Origin: Dactylorhiza incarnata
Taxonomy: Eukaryota > Streptophyta > Magnoliopsida > Asparagales > Orchidaceae
Direction of reading: 5' to 3'
NCBI GenBank assembly: GCA_033032865.1
Contig: JAWHQI010000051.1
Coordinates: forward strand, 11,178,001-11,242,000
Length of the DNA: 64,000 bases
The translations under genes were made by a program, and so were the position numbers. This document shows positions 54,350 to 64,000 of the stretch, piece after piece; within the stretch, counting starts at the first letter, position 1; every line of letters starts with the position of its first letter. The notes under the pieces are model-generated. The model worked only from the letters and a program-made list of their open reading frames with translations. It was not told the origin of the DNA and did not search any database.

Positions 54350-57029
54350 ACTCACGCACACGACTCTGTACGTACAGACCTTTTGTAGTTCCCTCTGTTC
54401 GAGTGTGTCAACTCAGGTACCCAGTTGAGGCAACAGGGCAGTGGACCGGGCTGTCCAATTTTAGGCTTGTGTAACACCACCCAACCTAGACCTTTGTACG
54501 CACCTAAGAACACACAGGGTATCTGCGTACTATCTGATACAACAATGCCTCTAAGAGAAACACCAAACTCTTGGCTCGGAGGACTCGACCAGTCCTCCTT
54601 ATATAACATGGAACCTATCTTTTGCAGGACAACCCCAGTCCTCCCAATAGGATCTCGAGTCTACCGCTCGTCAGACTATCTCATGCCCTTGAGCAAGCAA
54701 GGGTTCCAAACCGAATCCCTTCTCACATTAACTTAGGTTGTCGACCCATCCCAATCACTAAACCAAGCCCTCAATGCTACCCGTAGGGAGTTAGAATACT
54801 CTAAGCAGTGAGACACACAAGTCCTGAGATTTCACTTCCTATGAACCTAACCTAAGGACTACTTGAGCACAATATCATGTCCTCAAAACTAAAGATCAAT
54901 GACTAAGCTCTACTTTTAGTCAAGGGTTATTTCTTACTCAACCCTGTTAGATTCAACATATATATTTAAATGTTAATTTATTCCGCGCCATCAATCGTTC
55001 ATCACATCTGAACACTTGGGTAGAAAGAGTGGTTTTACAATGGTAGTTATTCATCTAACAACACATCATGAACAGTATGATCCTCAGGTGCATACCCTAG
55101 CATCGTTTAGATATAATCCTCTACATTAGTGGCAACTCGCATGTCTTATAAGTCAGCATTGGTTGACTGGTAAGAGTGTAGAAAAAGCTGATCATGAACA
55201 CTGATATTTATAAGTCTCATATCATTGAAGAATCAATCATGAAGTAGGCGATTAAGTATTCTATTTCTACGAGTACAGTCAAGTCATGACTTACCATCAT
55301 GAGAACATGTACAAACGACCTCCAATTAGCAAGTTTTAGGTTCATTACATAATTTGCCCTACTATTTAGATCAATCACCTCCAATATTGTATTAAAATCA
55401 TAATAATAACTTTTACATACAATGTAAATCGGAGCACTATTCAAATCGCTACTTGCCTAAAGTTTCATGCACATACTTATTGTCCTAGAGAGTCATCGAA
55501 CAAGTGATTAATCGAGTGGCTATATCAAACCCAAGACTTCTAAAAATTTCTACTATAAGTCATGGTTAGCATCTTGAGCGTTTACACCAAATCTCAGTTC
55601 ATTCGGAATAATCATGATAACTTTTTACGGCACGATAATTTCATAACATAATATTGACATATCACAGCAAGCCCATATCCAAAAATTATGAAATTCAAGA
55701 GGGGTGTCCACATTGTCATCAAACATTTAACTACCAATTTCCAAACAGCTTCCGATAAACAAAACAAGGTAAATCACCAAAATACTATGAATTCGTACGC
55801 CTACCTCGCCGCGCGCTAAACATATAATTTACCAAATAAATAATGTAAACTACACGGCTCTAAGTGCTGATCGAACAATGTCCGGTCATCTTCTTCCTCC
55901 AGCCTGGGGCTGTTATTTGCCCGACCTGGAGTCTAATAAAACTCCCACATCAGCCAACTTATTTCCCATCCGACCAACCAACACCTCCGCCCCTTTCTCG
56001 TATATGAGGTGCATCGACGGGCAACGATCGGTGACCGGAGCTGACCGGAATAAATAAATAGATTTCAGTCATCCCTCCATGACTTGCTCTCAAATCAACT
56101 CAATTAAGTTCGACATCTCCCCTAATTTGATCTAAGAAAACTAGCACCAAGGGAGAGGGGAGGAAGCTCACCGAGTATCCATGCATGCAACCCAATAGCC
56201 GCGTATACGGCATTTGTCTGTCACTCCCGGTCAAGGCCGGATCTCGCCGATTCAGATCTTGTTGGACATCGCCGAAGTAGAGTCAACCCCTTGAAGTGGG
56301 CTGTTTGACCTTCGGAGAGCATGGCTCACTGTTTTGGGTCTTCGAAAGAGGATATCTCGCCAAAGAAGGAGGAAATCACAAGACTTGGTGGAGAGAGGTT
56401 GAGGTCGCTGGAGTTTGGAGATTGGTGGTGGTCGACCTAGAGGAGAGGAGCACGAATCTCGCCAAAAAAATGGAGGGAGGTGGATCTCGTCCAGATCTGG
56501 AGTTTGCCATCGTCAGAGCTTGGAGGAAGAGATTCGACCATGGAGGTTTGCCGGAACATGGAGGGGAGATCGCTGGCCGGCCATGGCCGTTTGGCGAGGA
56601 AGAGGCCGCCGGAGTTGGAGATGGAGTTCGGCCATGGAGGAGAGCTGTTGCTTGAGGGAACGGGGCGGCGGTCTAGAGAGCTCACCGAAGGAGTCGCCGG
56701 CCATGGAGGAGAGGGAGAGAGAGAGAGAGAGAAAGGAGGGCTTGACGGCGCATTTGCTGGGAGGTATCAGGTTCTTTGTTTCTAACCTAACATATATAAT
56801 TATATAACATATATTATTATTATTATTAATTCTTAATATGAAAATATTAAATAAAACATTCAAACGATCGAATATCGCTCTAGGGAACTCGTAATTTGTC
56901 CCAAAGTTTCGACCGTCTCACTAACACGCATCCACCGGGACGATCTGTGATCAATTTCGAGTTCGTTTCCTCCTTTTATGCTTGTCGGAGCGTTTACGAC
57001 CTAATTTTTGTGTCGCATCAAAACTCACT

Positions 57030-57500
57030 GAACGACGTCGGAATTTCAAACGGATGACTCTGTTGGACTCGTATTATCGTTACGGGTCTAACAAAATTGA
57101 CCGAGATGGATACAGAGGCCGTTCACTCGATTTCACCTTTCATGGATAAATACGCTATTCGCAGACCGCATTCTAACGACAATTCTCTGATACTAATCGG
57201 AATCGAGCGCAGACAGTTTTGTTGAACTCGTATAGGCTTCATGAGTCTAAAAAAACTGTCTGGGGTTAATTGCGAGGTTGTTTGCTCGATTTCACAAATG
57301 TGGATAAATACGCTATTCGCAGACCGCATTATGATTTCGCCGATTCTCATCAGAATCGAGCGCGAGCAATTTTGTTGAACTCGTATAGGCGTCACGAGTC
57401 AAACAAAACTGACTGAGATGAATTCCAAGGTCGTTTGCTACATATCACCTTTTTGAATAAAAACGCTATTTGAAAACCATGTCATTTGAGATAACGTACG
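57030..57500 (-). repeat. H U3 tandem repeats, about 155-bp period
   Basis: Three diverged units, marked by 'ctcgtat' at about 57068, 57226 and 57378 and by 'aaatacgctattcgcagacc' at about 57149 and 57306 (changed in the third). Confidence 0.65.
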
Positions 57501-57745
57501 CACTATAAATCCTTCAAGGCGGCACGCTTCCTTCGAGTTTTATTGTTCAAATTAAGCTCTCCGGATGGCTCGGATCCTGATACACCAAACATCGGGATAA
57601 AGAATAGAAATTGCACTCGTCGCATTCATCGAGTGCACTTCCTCGGCTCAGGTGCAAGCCTGGCCCTCAGTACACCCCAAGCCCGAGTCAACTCGCGTGA
57701 CTCAAAAATGCGCACAAGGGGTCTAGCTCGAATCGGGATGTTACA

Positions 57746-57990
57746 GGTTGGTAGTGGATAAAGGACCACCACCTCAGTGCCTGTCTGTGGATTATACACC
57801 CCTGGTTTGGGTTTTTTTGGGGCTAAGGTTGGAAGTGGATAAAGGACCACCACCTCAGTGCCCATTTGTGGATTATACAGCCCTGGTTTGGGTTATTTTG
57901 GGGCTAAGGTTGGCAGTGGATATAGGACCACCACCTCAGTGCCCGTTTGTAGATCAGACACCCCAGAGCTGTGTACTGATGGTTCTTGTT
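57746..57990 (+). repeat. 81-bp tandem repeat, three copies
   Basis: Copies start at 57746, 57827 and 57908 (GGTTGG...GTGGATAAAGGACC), exactly 81 bp apart; the third diverges after about 55 bp. Because 81 is a multiple of three, a frame stays open through all copies (VDKGPPPQC...VDYT...LGLRL); I do not consider it a proven gene. The left end is cut by H. Confidence 0.8.
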
Positions 57991-58912
57991 GGACTGCGTG
58001 CCTCTGCCTCAGTGCCTTGGTTTGCCCAGAGTTAAATGATGCCCCTTTCTTCTGAGCTAAGCAGTCTCAGGTCCTTGTATAATTTCATATATATATATAC
58101 ACATATATCATTATATTTTAGGGTGCCATTATTCTTGGTGCTAGATTCCTTTTTCTCTCACTTTTGAGCTATTTCTTCTTAATCGATGTTATTTGTTTGC
58201 CCTTACCTTTGTAGTCTAGTTGCTCATACCCTCATATTTTCATGCTAACCTTAACTCTTTCTTTAGTATTGTGCTGCTTTCATGCCCCTTTGGGCTGAGG
58301 CATTCTTTTTCTTTGAATGCCTTAGGTTCAGGTCTGTAGCTGTCGCAGGTGGTAGAGCGGAGTCTTTCAGTCCCTGGTGGTAGCTTTCTTCCTTCCCTCC
58401 TTAGTGAGTGGTTGGCTTCTGGCGATTGTAGTGGTTTGTTTGCCTATGGGTTTGTTGGCACCCATAGTGGTCTCTTGTTGTATTCTGCTTTTTGTTATTA
58501 CGCTATTACTTCTTACTGTGGATGAAGTATTGCTCTCTTGGAAGGTTTATGTTAGCATGCATGAGTTACTTTATTTATATAAAATGTCATTCTTGCATAA
58601 CATTATTTTAAGTAAATATCACCTACTTTGAAAATCGTAGAAAACCCTTTCCTTACCTATACTAAATTTAGAGATGTGCATATCATTGCTGAGATGTTTG
58701 ATCTTCATGCTCATGCAGGATAAAATGAACATATTTTTCCACTGCGTATGTATAGTTTTCTACTGGTGGACTAGTTGATCCACCGGGCCGAGGGACACAG
58801 TCCTAAGCTTAAAATGTAATTTCTCCTTTAAACTCAATCATATTTATGTCTTTATAAAATATTCATACGGACTATTTTCCTGAGCGTCTGTAGTTGTCCT
58901 CTACATGACGTG
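57991..58912. other. Unassigned intergenic sequence
   Basis: 0.9 kb with no LTR end, PBS or convincing ORF. A short AT run lies at 58087-58110. The ORF at 58377-58631 is hydrophobic and probably chance. This and the 81-bp repeat are the only DNA in the window not assigned to a retrotransposon. Confidence 0.4.
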
Positions 58913-60455
58913 TGATGAGTCCAATTTATATACTGATTTTCGGACTCATCCGGGCTATTTTTCCTGCATTTGTACTTCAGTTTTTGCTTGTATTTGTTTA
59001 TTTTCACCTTGTTCATGCTTGTGCTTGAAGTGCTTGTTTAGGCCCGTTGTAGTGTGCAATTGCACACTACATTGCTGGGGGTAAGCACACTGTGCTCCCC
59101 ATCGTTTTATTTCTATTTTTATGCTGGTGCTGGAAGTGTATTCCCATCTGGGTTGATGTGCTCACAGGTGGATGAAGCATCCCCTTTTTGCCCAGAAATC
59201 ATGATTGTGCATAACGCACGGTGGTGCATTTTATTGACGCACGAACGGTTGCGGTCGTGCGTCTTCATCTGGGTAGAAAACGATGTTCTGCCATTGATCG
59301 TGCGTCTTTACGCACGGGCAGTTGCCCGTGCGCGAAGGAATCACATGATCAACCTGTTTTGCCTTCTTTATCGCCAATCTGAATTTGTCTGTGCGTTCTT
59401 ACGCACGGGCGGATTTGCCCGTGCGCGAAGGAAATGCACGGGCGCTGCTGCTTCTTCCTCACATCAGTTTATTCATTAAATAACGCACGGGCAATGCACG
59501 GTCGTGCGTTCGCCCGTGCGTGACCAAACTTCTGACTGTTTTCTATAAAAGCTGCAGTTTTCAACCTAATCAGGGAGAGCGAACAAACCGTACAGCTCCG
59601 TCGTTTTCGCCCTTTCCACAGGGATTCCACCCCTTTTTGGCCTCCTCCATCATCCTCAAGCTCCAAGGAGAGGGATTTAGCCCTACATCCACCAATATCC
59701 AAGGGGAAGGAAGCTAGGTCGTGCGGCCGGATCGTGACACGAAGAAGACGGGACATTGGAAGGTAGTGACAGCCTTCTCTACCCCGGACGCAGTTGAGTA
59801 CCGAGCTTGGACGCGGATTGACAACCCAGCGATTCCAACCGTGAATCTTCGACAAGGCTTTGGATTGGGTCGATTCCTTACTTTCTCCTTCTTTATGTTG
59901 ATGGTTGTGTAAGCTATATTCCTCTATCTTTTGATGATGTACACTATGAACCATGTTATGTAATGCTTATTTCATTTTGTTGAAACTATCTTGTTCATAT
60001 GTGTGTATGAGGTGTGCCCCCATCCATTTTCCATTCCGCCATCATGTTCGTTCGCCGCACTAGCAATTGCTCATGGCGTTCTTGTCGATGAGGTGCTTGC
60101 GACACTCACTCTGCTTGCCTACTCGTCCATCTGCCCTTGCGAAGTAGTGCGTTCAAGGCCTACATTGTTTTCCATCCCGCATGGCGAAGCATTGCATAAC
60201 GGCATTGCATAGGAGTAGTTTAGTTATTTTCTTTTATTTCCACAAACCAAATAAACCCCTTCACATCCATGCGACCTAAAGGACTTCGATCTCAAGTCCT
60301 TACTCAATCGATAACTCCACCTTACTGTGTTCCTTAGAGATTCGATACTTGGGGATTCACTCCCACATTTTATATTACTTGAACGATCAGTATACTGCCG
60401 TTTCGAGCCGCAGTCTTGCTATCGCCTATAACGGTGTGCTAAGATTTGCGCATCA
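58913..60455 (+). repeat. I 5' LTR, 1,543 bp
   Basis: TGATGAGTCCAATTTATATA...TTTGCGCATCA. U3 palindromes at 59213-59520 include CGCACGGGC (59484-59492) with GCCCGTGCG (59512-59520); TATAAAA at 59544-59550. Related to the A LTR but clearly diverged. Confidence 0.9.
59544..59550 (+). promoter_or_regulatory. I LTR TATA box
   Basis: TATAAAA in TTCTATAAAAGCTGC, about 24 bases after the last palindrome arm. Confidence 0.65.
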
Positions 60456-60461
60456 AGTTTT

Positions 60462-60479
60462 TGGCGCCGTTGCCGGGGA
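60462..60479 (+). other. I primer-binding site, tRNA-Asp type
   Basis: TGGCGCCGTTGCCGGGGA, six bases after the LTR end. Confidence 0.9.
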
Positions 60480-60677
60480 ACACAGTCGTGTGAGTTTTCT
60501 AGAGAGGGAGAATCTGAGAGAGAAACCCTTCCATTTGTGTATTGCATCAATTTTGTTTTATTCCTTCTTATTCTATTTTACTGTTCATATTAGGTTGCTC
60601 TAGTAAATTTTTGTTAGGTGTAATATTTTGCACAATATTGTTTTCCGTTTGAATCTTGTTATCTTCACACAATGTGA

Positions 60678-61073
60678 GACTCTTTTATTATTCGTTGCCG
60701 TTTGTGTGGAGATATCTCTCATGCAAGTGATAGATGTCCAAAGGGAGATAGTAGCCCTAAGACTCAAGGCCCAGTATATGGAGCACTGACTTCGTCTGGT
60801 ACTCCATATGTTGCGCGGAAGTCCTATGGATATTCTGCTGCGACTTTACCGTCATACTTGTTTTCAGCTTCAGCTCCTGCTGTGCCAAAGAAGCCCGCTA
60901 GGCAGTGCTTGTTTTGTCAAAGCACGGATCATGTCTTGAAAGATTGTGCTGTCTATCTTTGCCAATTGGACGAGGATGATGAACCGGATAGCCGAATCAT
61001 CCCGACTCCTACTTCTGGCAGAACACCTTCAACATCTAGTTATGTGCCCGTATCACCTTCGTGCTTAAAAACT
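60678..61073 (+). pseudogene. I cysteine-knuckle ORF, truncated by J
   Basis: An open frame without an ATG (the upstream codon is a stop at 60675-60677). It encodes two knuckles of the C-x2-C-x4-H-x4-C type, CRLCGDISHASDRC (60696 onward) and CLFCQSTDHVLKDC (about 60907 onward), separated by a serine/proline/tyrosine-rich linker, then an acidic segment (LDEDDEPD). The present stop at 61074-61076 is supplied by the J LTR, so the original continued. It resembles the nucleic-acid-binding part of a Gag. It begins only about 220 bp after the PBS, so most of a normal Gag is absent. It could alternatively be a second exon. Confidence 0.5.
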
Positions 61074-62260
61074 TGATGCGTGTTTGGCAAGTGCACCGGT
61101 CACTGTCAAGTAATAATTATGGGAATAGTTTCCCCGAATGTCGATCTCTTGAGGAATGCAGGATATGTTGAATGAATTGCGTTGTGAGTCAATTGTTACG
61201 CGAGTGAAGAAAGTAAGAGCAAAGGGTGTTGTGATTGGTGTCCTAAGCTATTGCAGAAATAAGAGAGATGCGGGTCGAAAGCACCGCTTCGCAAAGTGGG
61301 GGTTAGTGCAGCGGCCGCGATGCCGCGCTTCGGTAAGAGGGAGAAATGGCCACAGAGCGGGGTTTTGTGAGGGTCGTATTCACCTCTTCGCCAACATCAC
61401 CACTAGCAATTGCTAGATGGCTTCATACGCAAACAACTCAGAATATCACAACGAATAGCAAAGCGATTCTCACAATCATAGCATCATTGCGCATGAACAT
61501 CAAACAAGGATCTATAACATAAATCTAACAAGAGTTCATTACACCAACACTAAGACAAGCACAAGCTCAAGGTTTAGAAAGGACCCAACAGAAGATGCCA
61601 CTGTATCTTGGGTTCTTGTCCGGAATGAGAGGTTGTCGGGCTTTCTCCGGGATCGGCCCTCAGATGGTGTGCGGACTCATAGGAGGCTGTCACTTCTCCA
61701 GCGATCTACATCACTTCTATGGTCTCCAAGATGAAGAATGCTTGAACTCGTGGTGGAGAAAGCTTGCAAACAATCTGGGATGGAAGTATGGTGGAGGAGA
61801 TCACTGGATGTGGTCTCCTAGGCTGGAAGGAGTGAAAATGGCGGGCTTCTCTGGCTTTTCCCCCGAGGGGAATCGTCCTCCCCGGTCGTCTCCTCCAAGA
61901 AACAGATTTCCTGCTTTAAATACTAAACAGGCAGAATTTTAGTCACGCACGGGCGAACGCACGACCATGCGATATGCACACTCATGAATTCTGGGCAAAA
62001 GGAGATGATCCAAACACCTGTAAGCACAGCAAACCAGCTGGGATTATACCTCCATCACCAATCAAACACAGAAAAAGGATTGGGGAGCACCATGTGCTTA
62101 CCCCCAATGACAAGGAGCGCAAATGCACACCAAAATGGGCCTAAGAGTGCACTTAGCATGGAATGATGAATATGTATGAAAACATGCCTAAAGTGTAGTG
62201 CGCAGACTAGATAATTGGCCCAGATGAGCCCATAAATGTTTATATAAATGGTACTCATCA
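61074..62260 (-). repeat. J 3' LTR, 1,187 bp
   Basis: Minus strand TGATGAGTACCATTTATATA...AACACGCATCA. Shorter than the A and I LTRs, mainly because the palindromic U3 part is reduced (about 61940-61978, CGCACGGGCGAACGCACGACC). TATA-like TATTTAAA (minus) at 61915-61922. Confidence 0.88.
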
Positions 62261-62273
62261 CACCCCCAGACTT
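62261..62273 (-). other. J polypurine tract
   Basis: AAGTCTGGGGGTG on the minus strand directly before the 3' LTR, as in A (38668-38680). Confidence 0.8.
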
Positions 62274-64000
62274 AACCAATTGCACGTATCGGGCAAACTA
62301 CTCAGCTCTCCGTCGGAACAATTGGGTGTTAGAGTTAGTTTGAGCGGTAGAGACCCATGCGAAGTCGCATGCTCACGTGCGTAGAAATACGTTAGAATAT
62401 AATTTAACTCAAGATTTTATTTAACTATTTCTAGAATAGTAATTCGAAATCTAGTTTACTAGGATGGTGAATCACGGTGAATCTTTCGGTCGCGCACAAG
62501 GGAAAATAGCGTGACTAATGAGTAGAGTATTACTCGAATCAAAGCTCGGGAAAATCTCCTAAGAAATCCATCAAAGTCGGTGTCCTTAGGCTTGCACGTT
62601 CGCACTCTCTTTACTGCATGAGATAACTTATATCTAAAATCAATAGGACTCATAGGTTAGGATTTGGCTTAGGTTGAGTTCAGGTTAGATAAGTAGAAGA
62701 ACGATGGGCATCACACGCAACATAGCCTGAACACTCACGAGTGTAAAATCACCAAAACAACAAATTAAAGATCTACACAACACCCCCAGACTTCAACTGG
62801 ACACTAGGTGTGTGCTAAGTCGATCAAACATTGTTTTGTCGAGAGATTGCATTTGAAAGTTCTTTTTGTAACCATTTTTTTTCTTTTTCACTTCTCGACA
62901 AATAAATCTTTTATAAGCACTTTACAACTTCTCTTTTAGCATTCTCAAAGCTACCATACACATCAAAGATAACACCAGATGTGATAGAAATATAAATTTC
63001 ATTCAAACACATATGTTGGTGCGAATATAGGTTTGGCTGTATGGCTTTGGTGAAATTTAAGTGGAGCTAAGCAAGAAGGATAGGTAGGCTCAAGTTGGCT
63101 TGCAAAGGTGATTAAGATGGTTAGGATTTCAAAAGCACAAACAGATCAAGAGACGACCTATATCACGCTTTATAACGAGCTATTCAACGCAATCGGTTCA
63201 AGAGTCGCCTAGTGCAAGTTCTAGCCACCGAGAAAGGTTATCCTTCCTTCTGACCCTAGTAATAAGCTACTACTAATCTAGCTACACTCGACCTTATGCT
63301 ACAATTGGATTCACTGGATTCACCGCTAGAGTAAAATAAATTGCAGCTACTATAATAGAAATAATTAAATTATTACATTGAATTTTATTCTACTCTAATT
63401 GAATTTCTAGGCGTGATGGGAGCACTCAACTAGAGCACTACTCAAGTCGACATTTTTCTCCACCCTTCACTCCTACACTAACAATCCAATTCTTACGAGC
63501 GGGGAACCTCGCAGCAATACCCAATAAGCGCGCGGGATCAAGTACGCGTGAACTAGGTGCAAGTGTATGCAATGTGTGCAACAAAATTAAAAATCCTAAC
63601 TCAGCACAGTCTAACATGCTATGCAAAGTGCGTGCACGTGCATAACTCGAACTCTCCCCCAGACTTGACAAAACCCAAATAAAATACAGAATTCAAGAAT
63701 AAGGAAAGTAAGGGTAGAGTGGATCTATGCTCATGAATGAGCATGCCAGAAGTGCGGTCAAGTCCATCTTTAGGGTTCTCCTTCCTCTTCCTCCAAGCGA
63801 GTTCACACCTGCATTGTTAGCAAAAAAATAAACGAACAAAACATAATAAGGATTAAATAAGCACATGGAACCGGGGGGTTCCCATGGGTTGTCTCCCAAG
63901 AAGCCCTTTTGTTTAACGTCCTTAAAGGTGGACCGAATACCTGTATTAATGTTTGATAGCAGCAGTTATGAAAAATGTTCCAAACTAAATAAAAACACAA
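62274..64000 (-). other. J 3' internal region, noncoding
   Basis: No ORF of note. A second purine motif lies near 62783-62800 ('cacccccagacttcaac') and a third at 63655-63668, as in A. The Athila-type motif is at 63888-63945. At 63123-63136 it keeps the site where D inserted in A, uninterrupted. Low-complexity T/C-rich DNA lies at 62868-62900. Confidence 0.75.

Larger units (their letters stand above)
45654..57745 (-). mobile_element. H: long-LTR Ty3/gypsy-type element, hit by E, F and G and internally deleted
   Basis: On the minus strand: 5' LTR (57745-52101), initiator tRNA-Met PBS (52098-52087), a noncoding internal remnant to 50773, and a 3' LTR remnant (47099-45654) that matches part of the 5' LTR. 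F sits in the 3' LTR and G in the 5' LTR. The rest of the interior, with any pol, is gone. LTR length (about 4.3 kb without G), ends TGTAACATCCC...TCTTACA and the PBS fit a Tekay-like chromovirus, but no coding region is left to confirm it. Confidence 0.7.
52101..57745 (-). repeat. H 5' LTR, about 4.3 kb plus nested solo LTR G
   Basis: Minus strand TGTAACATCCCGATTC (57745) to GGGGATCTTACA (52101). About 155-bp diverged tandem repeats lie in U3 at about 57030-57480 (unit with 'gttgaactcgtataggc' and 'aaatacgctattcgcagacc'). The GC-rich block 56290-56780, with arginine/glycine-rich ORFs, is LTR leader sequence, not a gene. Removing G and one TSD leaves about 4,338 bp. Confidence 0.75.
58913..61073 (+). 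mobile_element. I: Athila-type LTR element, 5' part, interrupted by J
   Basis: 5' LTR (58913-60455) with the same TGATG...GCGCATCA ends as A, tRNA-Asp PBS, then a short interior with a cysteine-knuckle ORF that is cut by J at 61073. The remainder lies right of the window. ACGTG at 58908-58912 would be the left TSD copy. Confidence 0.85.
61074..64000 (-). mobile_element. J: Athila-type LTR element, minus strand, 3' part
   Basis: On the minus strand the interior (64000-62274) runs into a polypurine tract and a 1,187-bp 3' LTR (62260-61074). The interior matches the 3' region of A collinearly, including the 'cttgggagacaaccc' motif. The 5' part is off window. It is inserted in I; AAACT at 61069-61073 would be one TSD copy. 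Confidence 0.87.

Noticed and set aside
56296..56807. Overlapping GC-rich ORFs rich in G, E and R
   Set aside because: They lie within the long LTR of H, in a low-complexity purine-rich block; no domain is recognisable and three frames are open at once because of composition.
58377..58631. Hydrophobic 84-codon ORF resembling membrane segments
   Set aside because: T-rich DNA gives hydrophobic codons by chance; no start context, homologous copy or domain supports it.
1..64000. tRNA, rRNA, CRISPR arrays, bacterial-type operons or ribosome-binding sites
   Set aside because: None seen. The tRNA-like matches are short PBS sequences of retrotransposons, and the sequence is eukaryotic.

Overview
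The window is a piece of a flowering-plant nuclear genome made almost entirely of nested LTR retrotransposons. Reasons: plant Ty3/gypsy lineages (Athila-like, Tat, chromovirus) and Ty1/copia elements, primer-binding sites matching plant tRNA-Asp and initiator tRNA-Met, LTRs of about 0.8-4.3 kb, 5-bp target-site duplications (TSDs), and plant-type GT-AG introns. I found no host protein gene, rRNA, tRNA or CRISPR array. The species cannot be named from this sequence.

Nesting, oldest to youngest. H is a minus-strand element with LTRs of about 4.3 kb (3' LTR remnant 45654-47099, internal remnant 50773-52098, 5' LTR 52101-57745). It was hit by copia E (minus, LTR to 45653), copia F (plus, 47100-50772, truncated by a deletion) and solo LTR G (53048-54349). 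Into the reverse transcriptase of E went A (plus, 3463-40236), an Athila-like element without pol. A in turn received R1 (minus, 1-3462, in its 5' LTR), B (plus, 6299-15234, chromovirus, TSD AGGTG), C (plus, 15282-22543, pol-less copia, TSD TAATC) and D (24021-37806, Tat lineage, TSD TTGGA). To the right, after 1.17 kb of unassigned DNA holding an 81-bp tandem repeat, lies Athila-type element I (58913-61073), interrupted by a minus-strand relative, J (61074 to beyond 64000).

B is the most complete element. Its gag is broken, but its pol frame (protease, RT, RNase H, integrase, chromodomain) is disturbed only by five nonsense codons, and gag and pro are separated by a probable 81-bp intron. 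D has gag, protease, RT, two RNase H domains and integrase, then tandem repeats, then two antisense coding units between pol and the 3' LTR. One of these has two convincing introns and a single stop. The left end of D is abnormal: a complete LTR in reverse orientation next to 143 bp of a forward LTR, yet the whole unit has one matching TSD.

The most unusual shared signal is in the promoters. Nearly every LTR family has GC-rich palindromes, different for each family, just upstream of its TATA box. In C, E, F and D the same family-specific motif also occurs inside the element. In E and F this internal copy sits at the same site in gag.

All calls come from reading the sequence. Lineage names rest on recognised motifs, PBS type and domain order, not on database searches.
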